From positions 4,054,001-4,118,000 of the forward strand of contig NZ_CP092333.1 in NCBI RefSeq assembly GCF_018595675.2: a stretch of DNA of 64,000 bases, read 5' to 3'. Positions 1 to 11,000 of this stretch are shown here, in pieces; within the stretch, counting starts at the first letter, position 1; every line of letters begins with the position of its first letter. The position numbers and the translations under genes were made by a program. This DNA is from Flavihumibacter fluvii. Its GTDB lineage: Bacteria > Bacteroidota > Bacteroidia > Chitinophagales > Chitinophagaceae. The notes below the pieces were generated by a model. The model saw nothing but the letters and a program-made list of their open reading frames with translations. It made no database searches and was not told the DNA's origin.

Positions 1-2
1 TC

Positions 3-344
3 GGCGCGAAAGCAATTGTTGACCGGTTTAACGAACAAAGCGTTCCCGTAAAAGGCTTGATCGGCCTCGGTGGCGTTGCTAAAAAATCACCCTATATCAT
101 GCAGGTAATGGCTGATGTAATGCAGATGCCGATCCGGATTCATCGCTCTGAACAGACCTGTGCTGCCGGTGCCGCCATGTTTGCAGCAACTGCTGCAGGC
201 ATCTTTCCTAAAGTTGAGGCAGCAATGGAAAAAATGGGCCAGGGATTTGATGCCGAATACCAGCCCAACAGCAGGAACGCAGACCATTACACTAAAAGAT
301 ATGCGCGCTTTAAGGCGCTCGGAAGTTTTATAGAAGGTCAATAG
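3..344 (+). CDS. araB: Ribulokinase, C-terminal end (partial)
   Basis: This is the last 113 codons of a sugar kinase that runs in from the left edge, open from base 3 to the TAG at 342-344. The visible part has the FGGY-kinase C-terminal pattern: a GLIGLGGVAKKSP stretch, then QVMADVMQMPI, then a CAAGAAMFAATAAG segment typical of the second ATP-binding lobe. Ribulokinase phosphorylates L-ribulose to L-ribulose 5-phosphate in the cytoplasm. The name rests mainly on context, because araD and araA follow directly on the same strand. The N-terminal sugar-binding domain is outside the window. Confidence 0.9.
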   Translation, partial: GAKAIVDRFNEQSVPVKGLIGLGGVAKKSPYIMQVMADVMQMPIRIHRSEQTCAAGAAMFAATAAGIFPKVEAAMEKMGQGFDAEYQPNSRNADHYTKRYARFKALGSFIEGQ

Positions 345-371
345 AAGGTCAATTTCACCAATACAATTAGT

Positions 372-1067
372 ATGCTTTACCAGGACATCAGAGAACAGGC
401 TTTCCACGCCAATATGCAACTTCCTGCACTGGGACTTGTCCTGTTCACCTTTGGCAATGTAAGCGCTGCAGATCGCAGAAAGGGTGTTTTTGCGATCAAA
501 CCAAGCGGGGTTCCTTATAATGAACTGAGTCCGGAAAAAATGGTGATCGTAGATTTTGATGGAAAGATCGTCGACGGCAGCCTCCGGCCTTCTTCCGATA
601 CCCTTACCCACGCCGTTCTCTACAAACACTGGGATGGCATTGCTGGAATTGCACATACCCATTCAGTGTATGCTACGTCCTGGGCACAGGCATTACGCGA
701 TATTCCCATTTTCGGAACCACCCATGCCGACCATAATACCGTGGACATCCCTTGTGCACCACCCATGGACGACGCTGCTATTAGAGGCAATTATGAATAT
801 GAGACAGGTTTCCAGATCATGAATTGTTTCGCCGGCCGCCAACTCAATTACAAAGAAGTGGAAATGGTACTGGTGGGTAATCACGCCCCTTTTACATGGG
901 GCAAGACCGCTGAAAAGGCCGTATATAACAGTGCCGTCCTGGAATCCATCGCAAAAATGGCGATGCATACCGAGCAGATCAATCCGGCCGCCCCCCGCCT
1001 CAAAGAAGCCCTGATCAAAAAACATTTTGAACGAAAACATGGTCCGGACTCCTACTACGGACAATGA
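372..1067 (+). CDS. araD: L-ribulose-5-phosphate 4-epimerase
   Basis: This 231-aa class II aldolase-fold enzyme converts L-ribulose 5-phosphate to D-xylulose 5-phosphate, the last step of arabinose catabolism. Length and residue numbers match the E. coli enzyme: the zinc ligands fall at H95, H97 (in HTHS) and H171 (in NHAPF), D76 is present, and the catalytic pair D120 and Y229 is conserved. The gene starts 27 nt after araB. Its stop codon lies within a possible ATG of the araA frame, so it sits tightly inside the operon. No defect is visible. Confidence 0.96.
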   Translation: MLYQDIREQAFHANMQLPALGLVLFTFGNVSAADRRKGVFAIKPSGVPYNELSPEKMVIVDFDGKIVDGSLRPSSDTLTHAVLYKHWDGIAGIAHTHSVYATSWAQALRDIPIFGTTHADHNTVDIPCAPPMDDAAIRGNYEYETGFQIMNCFAGRQLNYKEVEMVLVGNHAPFTWGKTAEKAVYNSAVLESIAKMAMHTEQINPAAPRLKEALIKKHFERKHGPDSYYGQ

Positions 1068-1102
1068 ACCAAAATAAACACACATCCAGAAATCGAACAC
1101 GC

Positions 1103-2602
1103 ATGAACGAGCTAAAAAAATCAGAACTGTGGTTTGTAACAGGAAGCCAGCATTTATATGGTGAAGAAACACTGAAGCTTGTTGCAGAGCATTCGCAGAC
1201 CATTGCCTCGGCATTAAACGCGTCTGGTCGCATACCCGTGACTGTTGTCTACAAACCGGTACTTAAATCCCCTGATGAAATTTATGCACTTTGCCAGGAC
1301 GCCAATACTGCCGCCAATTGCATTGGTATTGTGGCCTGGATGCATACTTTTTCACCGGCCAAAATGTGGATCGGCGGATTAAAGATCCTTCGAAAACCCC
1401 TGTTACACCTCCATACCCAATTCAACCGCGATATCCCCTGGGGCAATATCGACATGGATTTTATGAACCTGAACCAGAGCGCACACGGTGATCGTGAGTT
1501 TGGTTTTATCATGACCCGTATGCGCCTTCGCCGTAAAGTTGTGGTGGGCTATTGGGAAGACCCCGCCGTACAGGAGCGCATCAACGTCTGGGCCCGCGCT
1601 GCAGCCGGATGGCACGACTGGCAGGGCGCCCGGTTTGTGCGTTTCGGCGATAACATGCGCCAGGTAGCAGTTACGGAAGGGGATAAGGTAGAAGCTGAAA
1701 TTAAATTCGGGTACTCAGTGAATACCTATGGCGTGGGTGACCTGGTTAAAGTGATCAATGAAGTGACCGATGCAGAAGTGGAAAAACTATGTGCAGTATA
1801 CGAAGACCAATATAAACTGGTTGATTCGCTGGCCAAAGGAGGCGCCCAGCGGGCATCCCTGACCGAAGCGGCCCGTATTGAACTGGGCCTGCGGTATTTT
1901 TTGGAGCAGGGTAATTTCAAGGGCTTTACAGATACATTCGAAGACCTGCATGGCATGGTTCAATTGCCCGGCATTGCTTCCCAAAGGCTGATGGCCGACG
2001 GCTATGGCTTCGGTGGCGAAGGCGACTGGAAAACCGCTGCCCTGGTGCGGGCCATGAAAGTAATGGGCACCGGGCTGAAAGGCGGAAACTCCTTCATGGA
2101 AGACTATACCTACCATTTTGACCCGGAAAATCAAATGGTATTGGGTGCCCATATGCTGGAGATCTGTTCGTCAATTGCTTCGGGGCAACCGGTTTGTGCT
2201 GTCCATCCCCTCGGTATTGGCGGCAAAGCCGACCCGGTTCGCCTGGTCTTTAATGTTGCCGGTGGCCAGGCCCTTAACGCATCCATTATTGATATGGGCA
2301 ACCGGTTCCGTTTGCTGGTCAATGAAGTGGAAGCAGTAACGCCCGTGCACGACCTCCCCAAACTTCCGGTAGCCCGCGTATTGTGGAAACCTTATCCCGA
2401 TATGCAAACCGGCTGCGCTGCCTGGATCCTTGCCGGTGGCGCCCACCATACCTGCTATAGCCAGAACCTCACCGCAGAACACCTGGAGGATTTCGCAGAC
2501 ATGTCCCAGGTCGAATTTGTGCTGATCGGCAAAAAAACAGACCTCTACCAGTTCAAGAATGAATTACGCTGGAGTGACGTATATTACCAAATCAATTGCT
2601 AA
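1103..2602 (+). CDS. araA: L-arabinose isomerase
   Basis: This enzyme converts L-arabinose to L-ribulose using a divalent metal. The frame is open from an ATG at 1064 overlapping the araD stop, but I chose the ATG at 1103. It gives 499 aa, and from there E306, E333 and H350 fall at the same numbers as the E. coli metal and catalytic residues. The upstream 13 codons ([13 protein letters not shown]) look like untranslated spacer. The start region [10 protein letters not shown] and the C-terminal GGAHHT motif are typical. It is the third gene of the arabinose operon, with the symporter 24 nt downstream. Confidence 0.96.
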   Translation: MNELKKSELWFVTGSQHLYGEETLKLVAEHSQTIASALNASGRIPVTVVYKPVLKSPDEIYALCQDANTAANCIGIVAWMHTFSPAKMWIGGLKILRKPLLHLHTQFNRDIPWGNIDMDFMNLNQSAHGDREFGFIMTRMRLRRKVVVGYWEDPAVQERINVWARAAAGWHDWQGARFVRFGDNMRQVAVTEGDKVEAEIKFGYSVNTYGVGDLVKVINEVTDAEVEKLCAVYEDQYKLVDSLAKGGAQRASLTEAARIELGLRYFLEQGNFKGFTDTFEDLHGMVQLPGIASQRLMADGYGFGGEGDWKTAALVRAMKVMGTGLKGGNSFMEDYTYHFDPENQMVLGAHMLEICSSIASGQPVCAVHPLGIGGKADPVRLVFNVAGGQALNASIIDMGNRFRLLVNEVEAVTPVHDLPKLPVARVLWKPYPDMQTGCAAWILAGGAHHTCYSQNLTAEHLEDFADMSQVEFVLIGKKTDLYQFKNELRWSDVYYQINC

Positions 2603-2626
2603 TCAATTTTAACCTACGCGTTTGCC

Positions 2627-4312
2627 ATGAACAATTCTTTATCGTTTGCAGATATCCTGGTCTTCCTCTTATATATTGTTGTCGTTGGGTCTTATGGTTA
2701 CTGGATCTATAACCGCAAGAAAAAAGCCGTTACAGATACCAAAGACTTTTTCCTGGCTGAAGGATCATTGACCTGGTGGGCCATCGGTGCTTCACTGATT
2801 GCTTCCAACATTTCGGCAGAGCAGTTTATCGGCATGAGCGGTAACGGGTATTTCGTAGGAATTGCAGTGGCTGCATATGAATGGATCGCCGCACTGGCAC
2901 TGGTGATCATCGCAATCTGGTTCATCCCGATCTACCTGAAGAACAAGATCTACACCATGCCGCAGTTCCTGAAAACGCGGTACAATGAAACAGTCGCGTT
3001 GATCATGGCGATCTTCTGGTTGTTTTTATATGTCTTCGTTAACCTCACTTCGATTTTATACCTGGGGGCTATCGCCATCAACGGCTTATTGGGTGGCCAG
3101 TACCTCCACGTCGTGATGATCGCCCTGGCTGTTGCTGCTGTGATCATTACGCTGGGCGGTATGAAAGTGATTGGCTATACCGACGTGATCCAGGTGGCCG
3201 TGCTGATCATCGGCGGTCTGGCTACAACCTATATGGCGCTTTCTATTGTTAGTGAAAAATTTGGCATGGGTAGCAGTGCCATCCAGGGTTTTAATATTTT
3301 GATGAAGGATGCACCCGACCATTTTCATATGATCCTCGATAAACCTACTGCCGATTCACCCCAGGAACATATTGATAAATACCTGATCTTACCGGGTATC
3401 CTGATGTATGCCGTGGGCCAGTGGATCGTGAACCTGAACTACTGGGGCTGTAACCAGTATATCACACAACGCGCATTGGGTGCGGACCTCACGACGGCAC
3501 GTACCGGTATTTTGTTTGCCGCCATGCTGAAACTGATGATGCCGGTGATCGTGATGTTACCCGGTATCGCAGCGTATGTGTTGTATAAGAACGGGCACCT
3601 TCCCCAATTGGTGGGTGGCATGGACGGGGCTTATTCTGCGGTGCTGAGCTTCCTGCCATCCGGACTGAAAGGCTTGTCCGTTGCAGCATTAACGGCAGCC
3701 ATCGTGGCTTCGCTTGCTGGCAAGGCCAATAGTATCTCTACCATTTTCACGCTCGATATCTACAAAAAGTATATCAAGAAGGAGGCCGATGAAACCAAAA
3801 TGGTGCTGACCGGCCGGCTTGCTGTTGTTTTTGCAATGGTCGTGGCCCTGATGTTTACCTGGACTGATGTGCTGGGTATTGGCGGCGCCGGCGGATTCAC
3901 CTTCATCCAGAAATACACCGGGTATATCAGTCCGGGTGTATTTGCAGTCTTCCTGCTGGGCATGTTCTGGAAACGCACCACAGGCGCAGCCGCAGTTGCG
4001 GGTATCCTTTTTGGCTTTGCATTTTCGGTGTTCTTCAATGATATGGCACCGGGTTTATTGGGCAATGAAAACTGGTTGTATACGGCGTATCCAAATGGTA
4101 AAGGCGCCTATGAAATCCCTTTCCTCTTATGCATGGGATTCTCTTTTGTGTTTACCGTGATCATTATGATCCTCATGAGTTTAACCGGACCGAAAATCAA
4201 CCCTAAAGCGTTTGACCTTGACCGGGAAATGTTCAAAGTGAAGCCTATTACAATTGTTCAAATTGTGATTACTTTATTAATCCTTATGGCCTTATATGTG
4301 AAATTCTGGTAA
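2627..4312 (+). CDS. Sodium:solute symporter, probable arabinose transporter
   Basis: This 561-aa integral membrane protein of the SSS (SGLT-like) family has about 14 hydrophobic segments. It has the family-typical AEGSLTWWAIGASLIASNISAEQF stretch (split here as AEGSLTWWAIGASL and IASNISAEQF) after the first helix, and GMSGNGYF in the next. Such proteins couple sugar uptake to the sodium gradient across the inner membrane. The substrate is inferred from position: it lies between araA and araR on one strand with gaps of 24 and 15 nt. Xylose or another pentose cannot be excluded from sequence alone. Confidence 0.88.
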   Translation: MNNSLSFADILVFLLYIVVVGSYGYWIYNRKKKAVTDTKDFFLAEGSLTWWAIGASLIASNISAEQFIGMSGNGYFVGIAVAAYEWIAALALVIIAIWFIPIYLKNKIYTMPQFLKTRYNETVALIMAIFWLFLYVFVNLTSILYLGAIAINGLLGGQYLHVVMIALAVAAVIITLGGMKVIGYTDVIQVAVLIIGGLATTYMALSIVSEKFGMGSSAIQGFNILMKDAPDHFHMILDKPTADSPQEHIDKYLILPGILMYAVGQWIVNLNYWGCNQYITQRALGADLTTARTGILFAAMLKLMMPVIVMLPGIAAYVLYKNGHLPQLVGGMDGAYSAVLSFLPSGLKGLSVAALTAAIVASLAGKANSISTIFTLDIYKKYIKKEADETKMVLTGRLAVVFAMVVALMFTWTDVLGIGGAGGFTFIQKYTGYISPGVFAVFLLGMFWKRTTGAAAVAGILFGFAFSVFFNDMAPGLLGNENWLYTAYPNGKGAYEIPFLLCMGFSFVFTVIIMILMSLTGPKINPKAFDLDREMFKVKPITIVQIVITLLILMALYVKFW

Positions 4313-4327
4313 TTTAGCGCGCACACC

Positions 4328-5017
4328 ATGGGAAGAATAGAATACAAAAATCATGATCGGTTCCTGCTTGCCGTAGACTGTATCATCTTCGGGTTCGATG
4401 GAAACGACCTGAAAGCCTTGCTGGTAAAGCGCGCATTGGAACCAGAAATTGGCAAATGGTCCCTGATGGGTGGTTTTGCAAATAAGGAGGAAAGCGTTGA
4501 CAAAGCAGCCGAACGGATCTTGTTTACACTTACCGGCCTGGAGAAAATTTATATGGAGCAATTGCATTGCTTCGGAGATATTGACCGGGATCCTGGTGGC
4601 CGGGTCATTTCGATTGCCTATTTCGCATTGATCAAGATCGATGACTCGAACGTGGAATTGCTGGATACCCACAACGCTAAATGGTTCGACTTACGCAAAC
4701 TGCCCAACCTGATATTCGACCACAAGCAGATGGTTAAGCTGGCTAAAGAGCGGCTGCAACAAAAAGTGGCCAACCATCCGATCGGATTTGAGTTACTGCC
4801 CGACAAATTTACCCTGCAACAACTGCAGGGCTTGTATGAGGCCATTTACGAAACCAGTTTTGATAAGCGCAATTTTACCCGTAAAATTTTGTCCCTCGGC
4901 ATTTTACAGCGCCTCGATGAAAAAGAAAAGGCCTCTTCAAAAAAAGGTGCCTTCTACTATGTCTTCGACAAGAAGAAATATAAACAACTCGAACACGAGG
5001 GTATTAAACTGATCTGA
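4328..5017 (+). CDS. araR: AraR-type regulator with Nudix-like domain
   Basis: This 229-aa protein has an N-terminal Nudix-fold domain (about residues 10-140) and a C-terminal winged-helix domain (about 150-225, with TRKILSLGILQRLDEKEK). This is the layout of the Bacteroidetes AraR repressor family, which senses L-arabinose. The Nudix box is degenerate: after GGFANKEES the usual REUxEE acids are replaced by AERILFTLTG, so hydrolase activity is unlikely and ligand sensing is expected. It is the last gene of the arabinose operon, and its stop is one base from the stop of the convergent channel gene. An NrtR-like regulator of another pathway is less likely given the neighbours. Confidence 0.88.
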   Translation: MGRIEYKNHDRFLLAVDCIIFGFDGNDLKALLVKRALEPEIGKWSLMGGFANKEESVDKAAERILFTLTGLEKIYMEQLHCFGDIDRDPGGRVISIAYFALIKIDDSNVELLDTHNAKWFDLRKLPNLIFDHKQMVKLAKERLQQKVANHPIGFELLPDKFTLQQLQGLYEAIYETSFDKRNFTRKILSLGILQRLDEKEKASSKKGAFYYVFDKKKYKQLEHEGIKLI

Positions 5018-5018
5018 T

Positions 5019-5843
5019 TTACAAAGAATGTCCGCAATATTTGCAGAATCTGGCATCGATGTCATGGATTTCGGCGGCGCAACCCGGACAGGATTTTGTA
5101 TTCATGGCGTCTTTATCACTTCGTTTGGATAATTCCACGGTTACAATTCCGGTAGGCACCGCAATGATGGCGTAGCCCAGTAACATGATGCCCGAAGCAA
5201 TGATCTTGCCCAGCGGCGTAATAGGCGAAACATCCCCATAACCTACAGTGGTGATCGTTACTATGGCCCAGTAAATACTTTGCGGGATGGAACTGAAATC
5301 TTCATTTACCCCGCTTTCCACAACATACACCAGCGCCCCCAGCATTATACTCAGTAACAATACAAAGGCCAGGAAAATAGTGATCCGCTTTGTACTGGCT
5401 TTCATGGCCATCACGATCGTATTCCCTTCCCGCACAAACTGGCCCAGCTTCAGGATGCGGAAAATCCTGATCAGCCGCAGCGCCCTGATGGCCAGTAAAA
5501 AATGGGATGGCGGGAAAAGCAATGAAAAATAAGAAGGCAAAATGGATAGCAGGTCAACCAGTCCATAGAAGCTGGTGATGTATTTCAGGGGCTCCTTGAG
5601 GGAAATAATCCGAAGGATGTATTCAAGGGTGAACAAAATCGTGATCACCCATTCGATGGTAAGCATTTCTGGCCCGAATCGCGCATTGATACTGGCGATA
5701 CTTTGCAACATCACAATGGCGAGGCTCAACACGATCAGGACGAACAGGGCCATATCGAAGTTCCGGCCCGCGGGGGTATTGGCTTCAAAAATGATGGTGA
5801 AGAGTTCTTCCTTCCAGGATTTTTTAGGTGTAGGACCGTTCAT
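5019..5843 (-). CDS. Voltage-gated-type potassium channel with C-terminal zinc ribbon
   Basis: This 274-aa ion-channel protein has six membrane segments. The voltage-sensor-like S4 has regularly spaced arginines at about residues 118-132 (IRALRLIRIFRILKLG). The pore loop carries the K+ selectivity filter TVGYGD at residues 199-204. The C-terminus adds a short zinc-ribbon-like motif with C252, C255, C267 and C270. It probably conducts K+ across the inner membrane. It lies 31 nt downstream of the cyclophilin gene on the same strand, so the two may be co-transcribed, and it is convergent with araR. Confidence 0.9.
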   Translation of the reverse strand: MNGPTPKKSWKEELFTIIFEANTPAGRNFDMALFVLIVLSLAIVMLQSIASINARFGPEMLTIEWVITILFTLEYILRIISLKEPLKYITSFYGLVDLLSILPSYFSLLFPPSHFLLAIRALRLIRIFRILKLGQFVREGNTIVMAMKASTKRITIFLAFVLLLSIMLGALVYVVESGVNEDFSSIPQSIYWAIVTITTVGYGDVSPITPLGKIIASGIMLLGYAIIAVPTGIVTVELSKRSDKDAMNTKSCPGCAAEIHDIDARFCKYCGHSL

Positions 5844-5874
5844 ATATCAATGTACAAAAGAATGGCGGGCCAGC

Positions 5875-6489
5875 TCATTTTCTGGTGATGGAAAAAATAG
5901 GCACAGGCGGATCGAAGTATTGGTCCGTCTCGGGTTTACGATAGATTTTTTTCACAATATCCATACCGCGGGTTACCCGGCCGAAGGCTGCATAGCCCTG
6001 GCCATCGGGGTTATTGGCACCACCGAAATCCAGTCCGGGCTGGTCGCTCATGCAAATAAAAAATTCCGAACTGGCAGATCCGGGTTCTTCGCGGGCTAGC
6101 GATACAGTGCCTTGTAAATGTTTAAGTCCGCTTACCTGGGTGCTTTCATGCGGGATCTTTGGCAGCTCGGGCCGCTTTTTCCGGGGGTTCCAGAGTCCGC
6201 CTTGCAGGAGTTCCGCCTTTGGCGCATTCGAAGGCTGGTTGTCATTATTCAGCACCCGGTAAAAATTGGTATTGTCATACAGCTTCTTGTCTACGATCGC
6301 CAGGAATGCCTTCACTGATTCCGGCGCCTTATCTCCATACACCTCCAACTCAATATCCCCTTCACCTGTTTCGATCACGATCTCCACCAACCGGGTATCA
6401 CCCGGTGGGTTGGAATGGCATCCCGCTGCCAAAAACGCCAGGACAAAGCTGAAATAAATAAATGGCATCTGCAGGCAACTTGATTTCAT
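5875..6489 (-). CDS. Cyclophilin-type peptidyl-prolyl isomerase lipoprotein
   Basis: This protein of about 204 aa is predicted to catalyse proline cis-trans isomerisation in the cell envelope. I prefer the ATG at 6489 over one ten codons upstream (6519), because it directly gives a lipoprotein signal peptide (MKSSCLQMPF onward) with the lipobox LAAGC and lipidated C24. Cyclophilin features include IELEVYGDKAPESVKAF near the N-terminus, the LLQGG strand, SSEFFICMSD and YAAFGRV. An insertion rich in Asn, Pro and Lys (about residues 80-110) is common in Bacteroidota homologues. It precedes the K+ channel gene. Confidence 0.88.
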   Translation of the reverse strand: MKSSCLQMPFIYFSFVLAFLAAGCHSNPPGDTRLVEIVIETGEGDIELEVYGDKAPESVKAFLAIVDKKLYDNTNFYRVLNNDNQPSNAPKAELLQGGLWNPRKKRPELPKIPHESTQVSGLKHLQGTVSLAREEPGSASSEFFICMSDQPGLDFGGANNPDGQGYAAFGRVTRGMDIVKKIYRKPETDQYFDPPVPIFSITRK

Positions 6490-6541
6490 CCAACGAATTT
6501 CCGGTTTTTCTTTATTCACCCCGCAGGTGAATAATATCTAG

Positions 6542-7882
<1,341 letters not shown>

Positions 7883-7883
7883 T

Positions 7884-8010
7884 AAATGAATAGTGAATGG
7901 TGAATAGTGAATAATCAAATGAAAAGAGGCTGTCCGTTATGGGCAGCCTCTTTCACTATTCACTTATTCACTATTCACCATTCACCATTCACTTTTTCAC
8001 CATTCACTTT
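7884..8010. repeat. Heptamer-like TTCACTA/TTCACCA repeats flanking the terminator
   Basis: Left of the hairpin the sequence repeats GTGAATA or GTGAATG (about 7887-7914). Right of it the complement repeats as TTCACTA, TTCACCA or TTCACTT (about 7952-8005). The two arms are inverted relative to each other, so they extend the central hairpin into a long imperfect one. It looks like slippage-prone simple sequence around a terminator. Confidence 0.6.
7923..7953. terminator. Strong bidirectional hairpin terminator
   Basis: A 13-bp stem (7923-7935 with 7941-7953, one T-G wobble) encloses a 5-base loop. The stem starts AAAGAGGCTG and ends with the complement CAGCCTCTTT. It sits between the convergent metY and HEAT/DUF1080 genes and can end both. 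Confidence 0.85.
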
Positions 8011-11000
8011 TTCCCCTTCTTCTTTTTCTTCCCCGTCTCCGGCGCTACGGGCTGCACCGATAGGTCCTTCACCCTGATATTCCTGAAGAACAAGGTATCG
8101 CCATGGCCCAGGAAGCCAATATGGCCCTTGGTCCTGGCGAGTCCCGGATGTTCGCGGTGATCCACCGTTCCGTTCTTCGAAGCCTCGGCAATATCCCCTT
8201 CCGTAATCACCGTTCCATTCAACGTCACCTTGATCTTGCTTCCCTGGATGGCGATCTCTTCTTCATTCCATTCGCCTACGGGTTTTAAGTAACCGCGCTT
8301 CGCGGGTATCACACCATACACAGAACCATGGTACTGGTATACCTGCAGGTTCTTGTAGATGTCTGCATCGTTATCGAGTATCTGGATCTCCATACCATCA
8401 TAGGCTGCATCACCATCCAGCGGTGCGCGGATACCCACACCGTTATTTGCACCCGGTGTCAGCTTGAATTCGAATCGATAAATAAAATCACTGTATTCAT
8501 CTTTCGTATACAGGTTGCCGTTGCCGCCACGTTTCGGGTATACGGCAATGTTACCATCTTCAATAACATAGGCAGTTTTGTTTCCTACCCATTCGTGCAG
8601 GCTCGTGCCATCAAACAACATTTTGAAATTATCTTTCACCTCCTGCTCCGGCAATACAAATGGTTTCACGGAAGGAATTTCGCGGATATAGATATCCCTG
8701 TATTTAATGATGTTTCCATGTGCCTGCAGTTCGATCTGCTCTTCGGTAAACAATGGCAGTCCGCGATCCCAGAAGTTCTCCAGGGCTACTTTATCCACCA
8801 CCAGCACCCCGTTCAGGTACACCGTCACCTGGTCGCCTACCATAATGATCCGGAAATTATTCCAGTCCCCAATGGCATTATCGGCCAGCACCAATGGTTT
8901 GCTGGGATTCTTCTGGTTATTGTACAAACCGCCGGAACCTACTTCAGCGCCAACATCCCGGCGGGAAGTATCCCAGATCTGTACCTGTGGTGTGCCCCGC
9001 AGGTAAATGCCGGCATCGCCGTCTTTCTCGATCTTCCAGTCCACGATCATTTCAAAGTCACCATATTTTTTATCCGTGCAAAGGTTTTCGCCATGACCGC
9101 CAAATACCAGCACGCCGTTCTCTACACTCCAGCCTTTGCGCATGATCTCATCCGCTTTCGCCTGCTCTTTAGCCAAAGTGGCAGCATCCATCTTTGCACG
9201 TTGGATCGGATCAGCCACTAAACCTTTCCAGCCGCTCAGGTCTTTTTCATTGAAAAGTGGCTTGAAGCCTTCACTTTTCGGCAATGCTGCAATATGTTTC
9301 CGCAACTCTTCTTTCTGGTAATCCGCTTCTGCACCAGCCTGTGCACCGACCGCTTCCTGCATCACCTTCAGGGCCTCCGCCCCGTAAATACCCGGATTGC
9401 TTATTGCGATGTCTTTCACGGTGGACGCCGCAGGATATTTCAACTGCGGATCCTGCAAAAACTGTCCCGCATATTTTAACGCACCATAAGTTGGCGCATC
9501 TGATAATTCATTGAGCAACTTTGCCTGTTGCGTTTTATTCGTAGTGGCCTCCATCACATCGCGGATCAGTATGTACCGCTGCTCCGGTGTTTTTTTGGCA
9601 CGTGCAATTTGTTTGGTGAATCCATCGATCAGCTGCGGGGCTGAAGCACTGGTTTTGTTTTCACTGATCAGGCGGGCCAGCTCTGAAGCGGCTTCGCCTT
9701 CTTTCCAACCGGCTAAAGCATCAATGGCCGCTTTCTTGCCGGCTTCATCCGAACTGCCAAATTCCTTAACCATGGTCTGCAACCCGGCTTTGCCGCCAAC
9801 ACCGGAAAACACCGGGTAGAAATTGGCTTTTTTACCTGCCGGCGTTGCTGCAAACTGGTTCAACAAAGTGGTGGACCGTTGCGCCGGATCTGCAATGCCA
9901 TTTAATGCGGACGTCACAATGCCCTGCGCATTTTTCAGGTCAGTGGCATCAGTGGCTGACGACAGCAATGGAAACAACACGGCCAGGTCCTGGGGTCCTG
10001 CCATTTTATTCAACGCGCCGGCAGCGGATGCTTTCACATCTGCTTCCGGACTGTTCAAATAGGGAAGCGCAGTGGCTACTTCTGCTCCCGCGCCTTTTTC
10101 TCCCAATACATCCAGCAGCGCAGCTTTGCCGGATGACGACGCGCCCGCTAATGCTGCAGCGGCTGGTGCCGTCACGGTTTTGCCATCCAACAGCAGCAGT
10201 GCTTTTTTTACTGCCGTCGCTTCTTCTTTACCGGCTTTATTCAGTAAGCTGATCAGCGGCGCCACCGCGGCTGATTTTCCGGTGATGGCTGCGGCATTGG
10301 CAACCGCCATGCGGGCAGTTACATCACTTCCTTTCAACAACGCAAGGGCTGGCGCAAATGCAGCGGCATCGCCTTTGCCCGCGAGCATATTGATGATCTC
10401 CGCTTTTACTGTGTTGTTGGATTTCTGCAGGGTACTCAACCAGGCTGTATTCGTTTGGCCATTCACGTAAGGTGCTGCAAACTTCAGCGCTGCCTGCCGG
10501 TATTCGGGGTCAGCGTCTTTCATGGCGCCGGTTAACAGTGCCGTGCTTTTATCGCCCTGTATATCGGTCAGTATTTTCAGGGCCGCGATGCGCGTATGTA
10601 CCTGCTCCGGCTTTTTCAGTTGGGTCAGCGCAGTAGCTTTTTTGCCTGCCAGCGCAGCCGAACCTTTCCTTGAAAGGTTATTCAGCAACAACAAATAAGC
10701 GGCTGTTGCTTCTGTATTATCGTAGGTGTACCCCGCTTTTGCTGCTGCTGCTGCCAGGGCTGGTTCTGCCGAAGCATCTCCTATTTGCGCCAGCGAATGC
10801 AGGCTGACTTTCCGCAGCACCTGGTCACCAGCCCCCGCCAGTGGCAAAATGGATTTTGCTGCCGGCTGGTAGGCCGTATAGCCCAGTGCCTGCACAATGT
10901 TCACACGGGCATTGCCACCCGATGCACCCAGCGCAATCAATAAACTTTGTTTCGAACTTTCTGTATTGATGGTGGCCAGTGCGCGTGCTGCGGCATCCGA

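Noticed and set aside
87-662. 191-aa minus-strand frame across araB and araD
   Set aside because: It lies opposite two well-supported plus-strand genes with conserved catalytic residues.
7884-8010. Reading the TTCACYA repeats as a CRISPR array
   Set aside because: The units are about seven bases and adjacent, with no spacers and no cas genes.
8328-9221. Long open frame of 297 aa on the plus strand inside the HEAT/DUF1080 gene
   Set aside because: It is the complement of the strongly supported DUF1080 coding frame, has no domain, and lacks a promoter.
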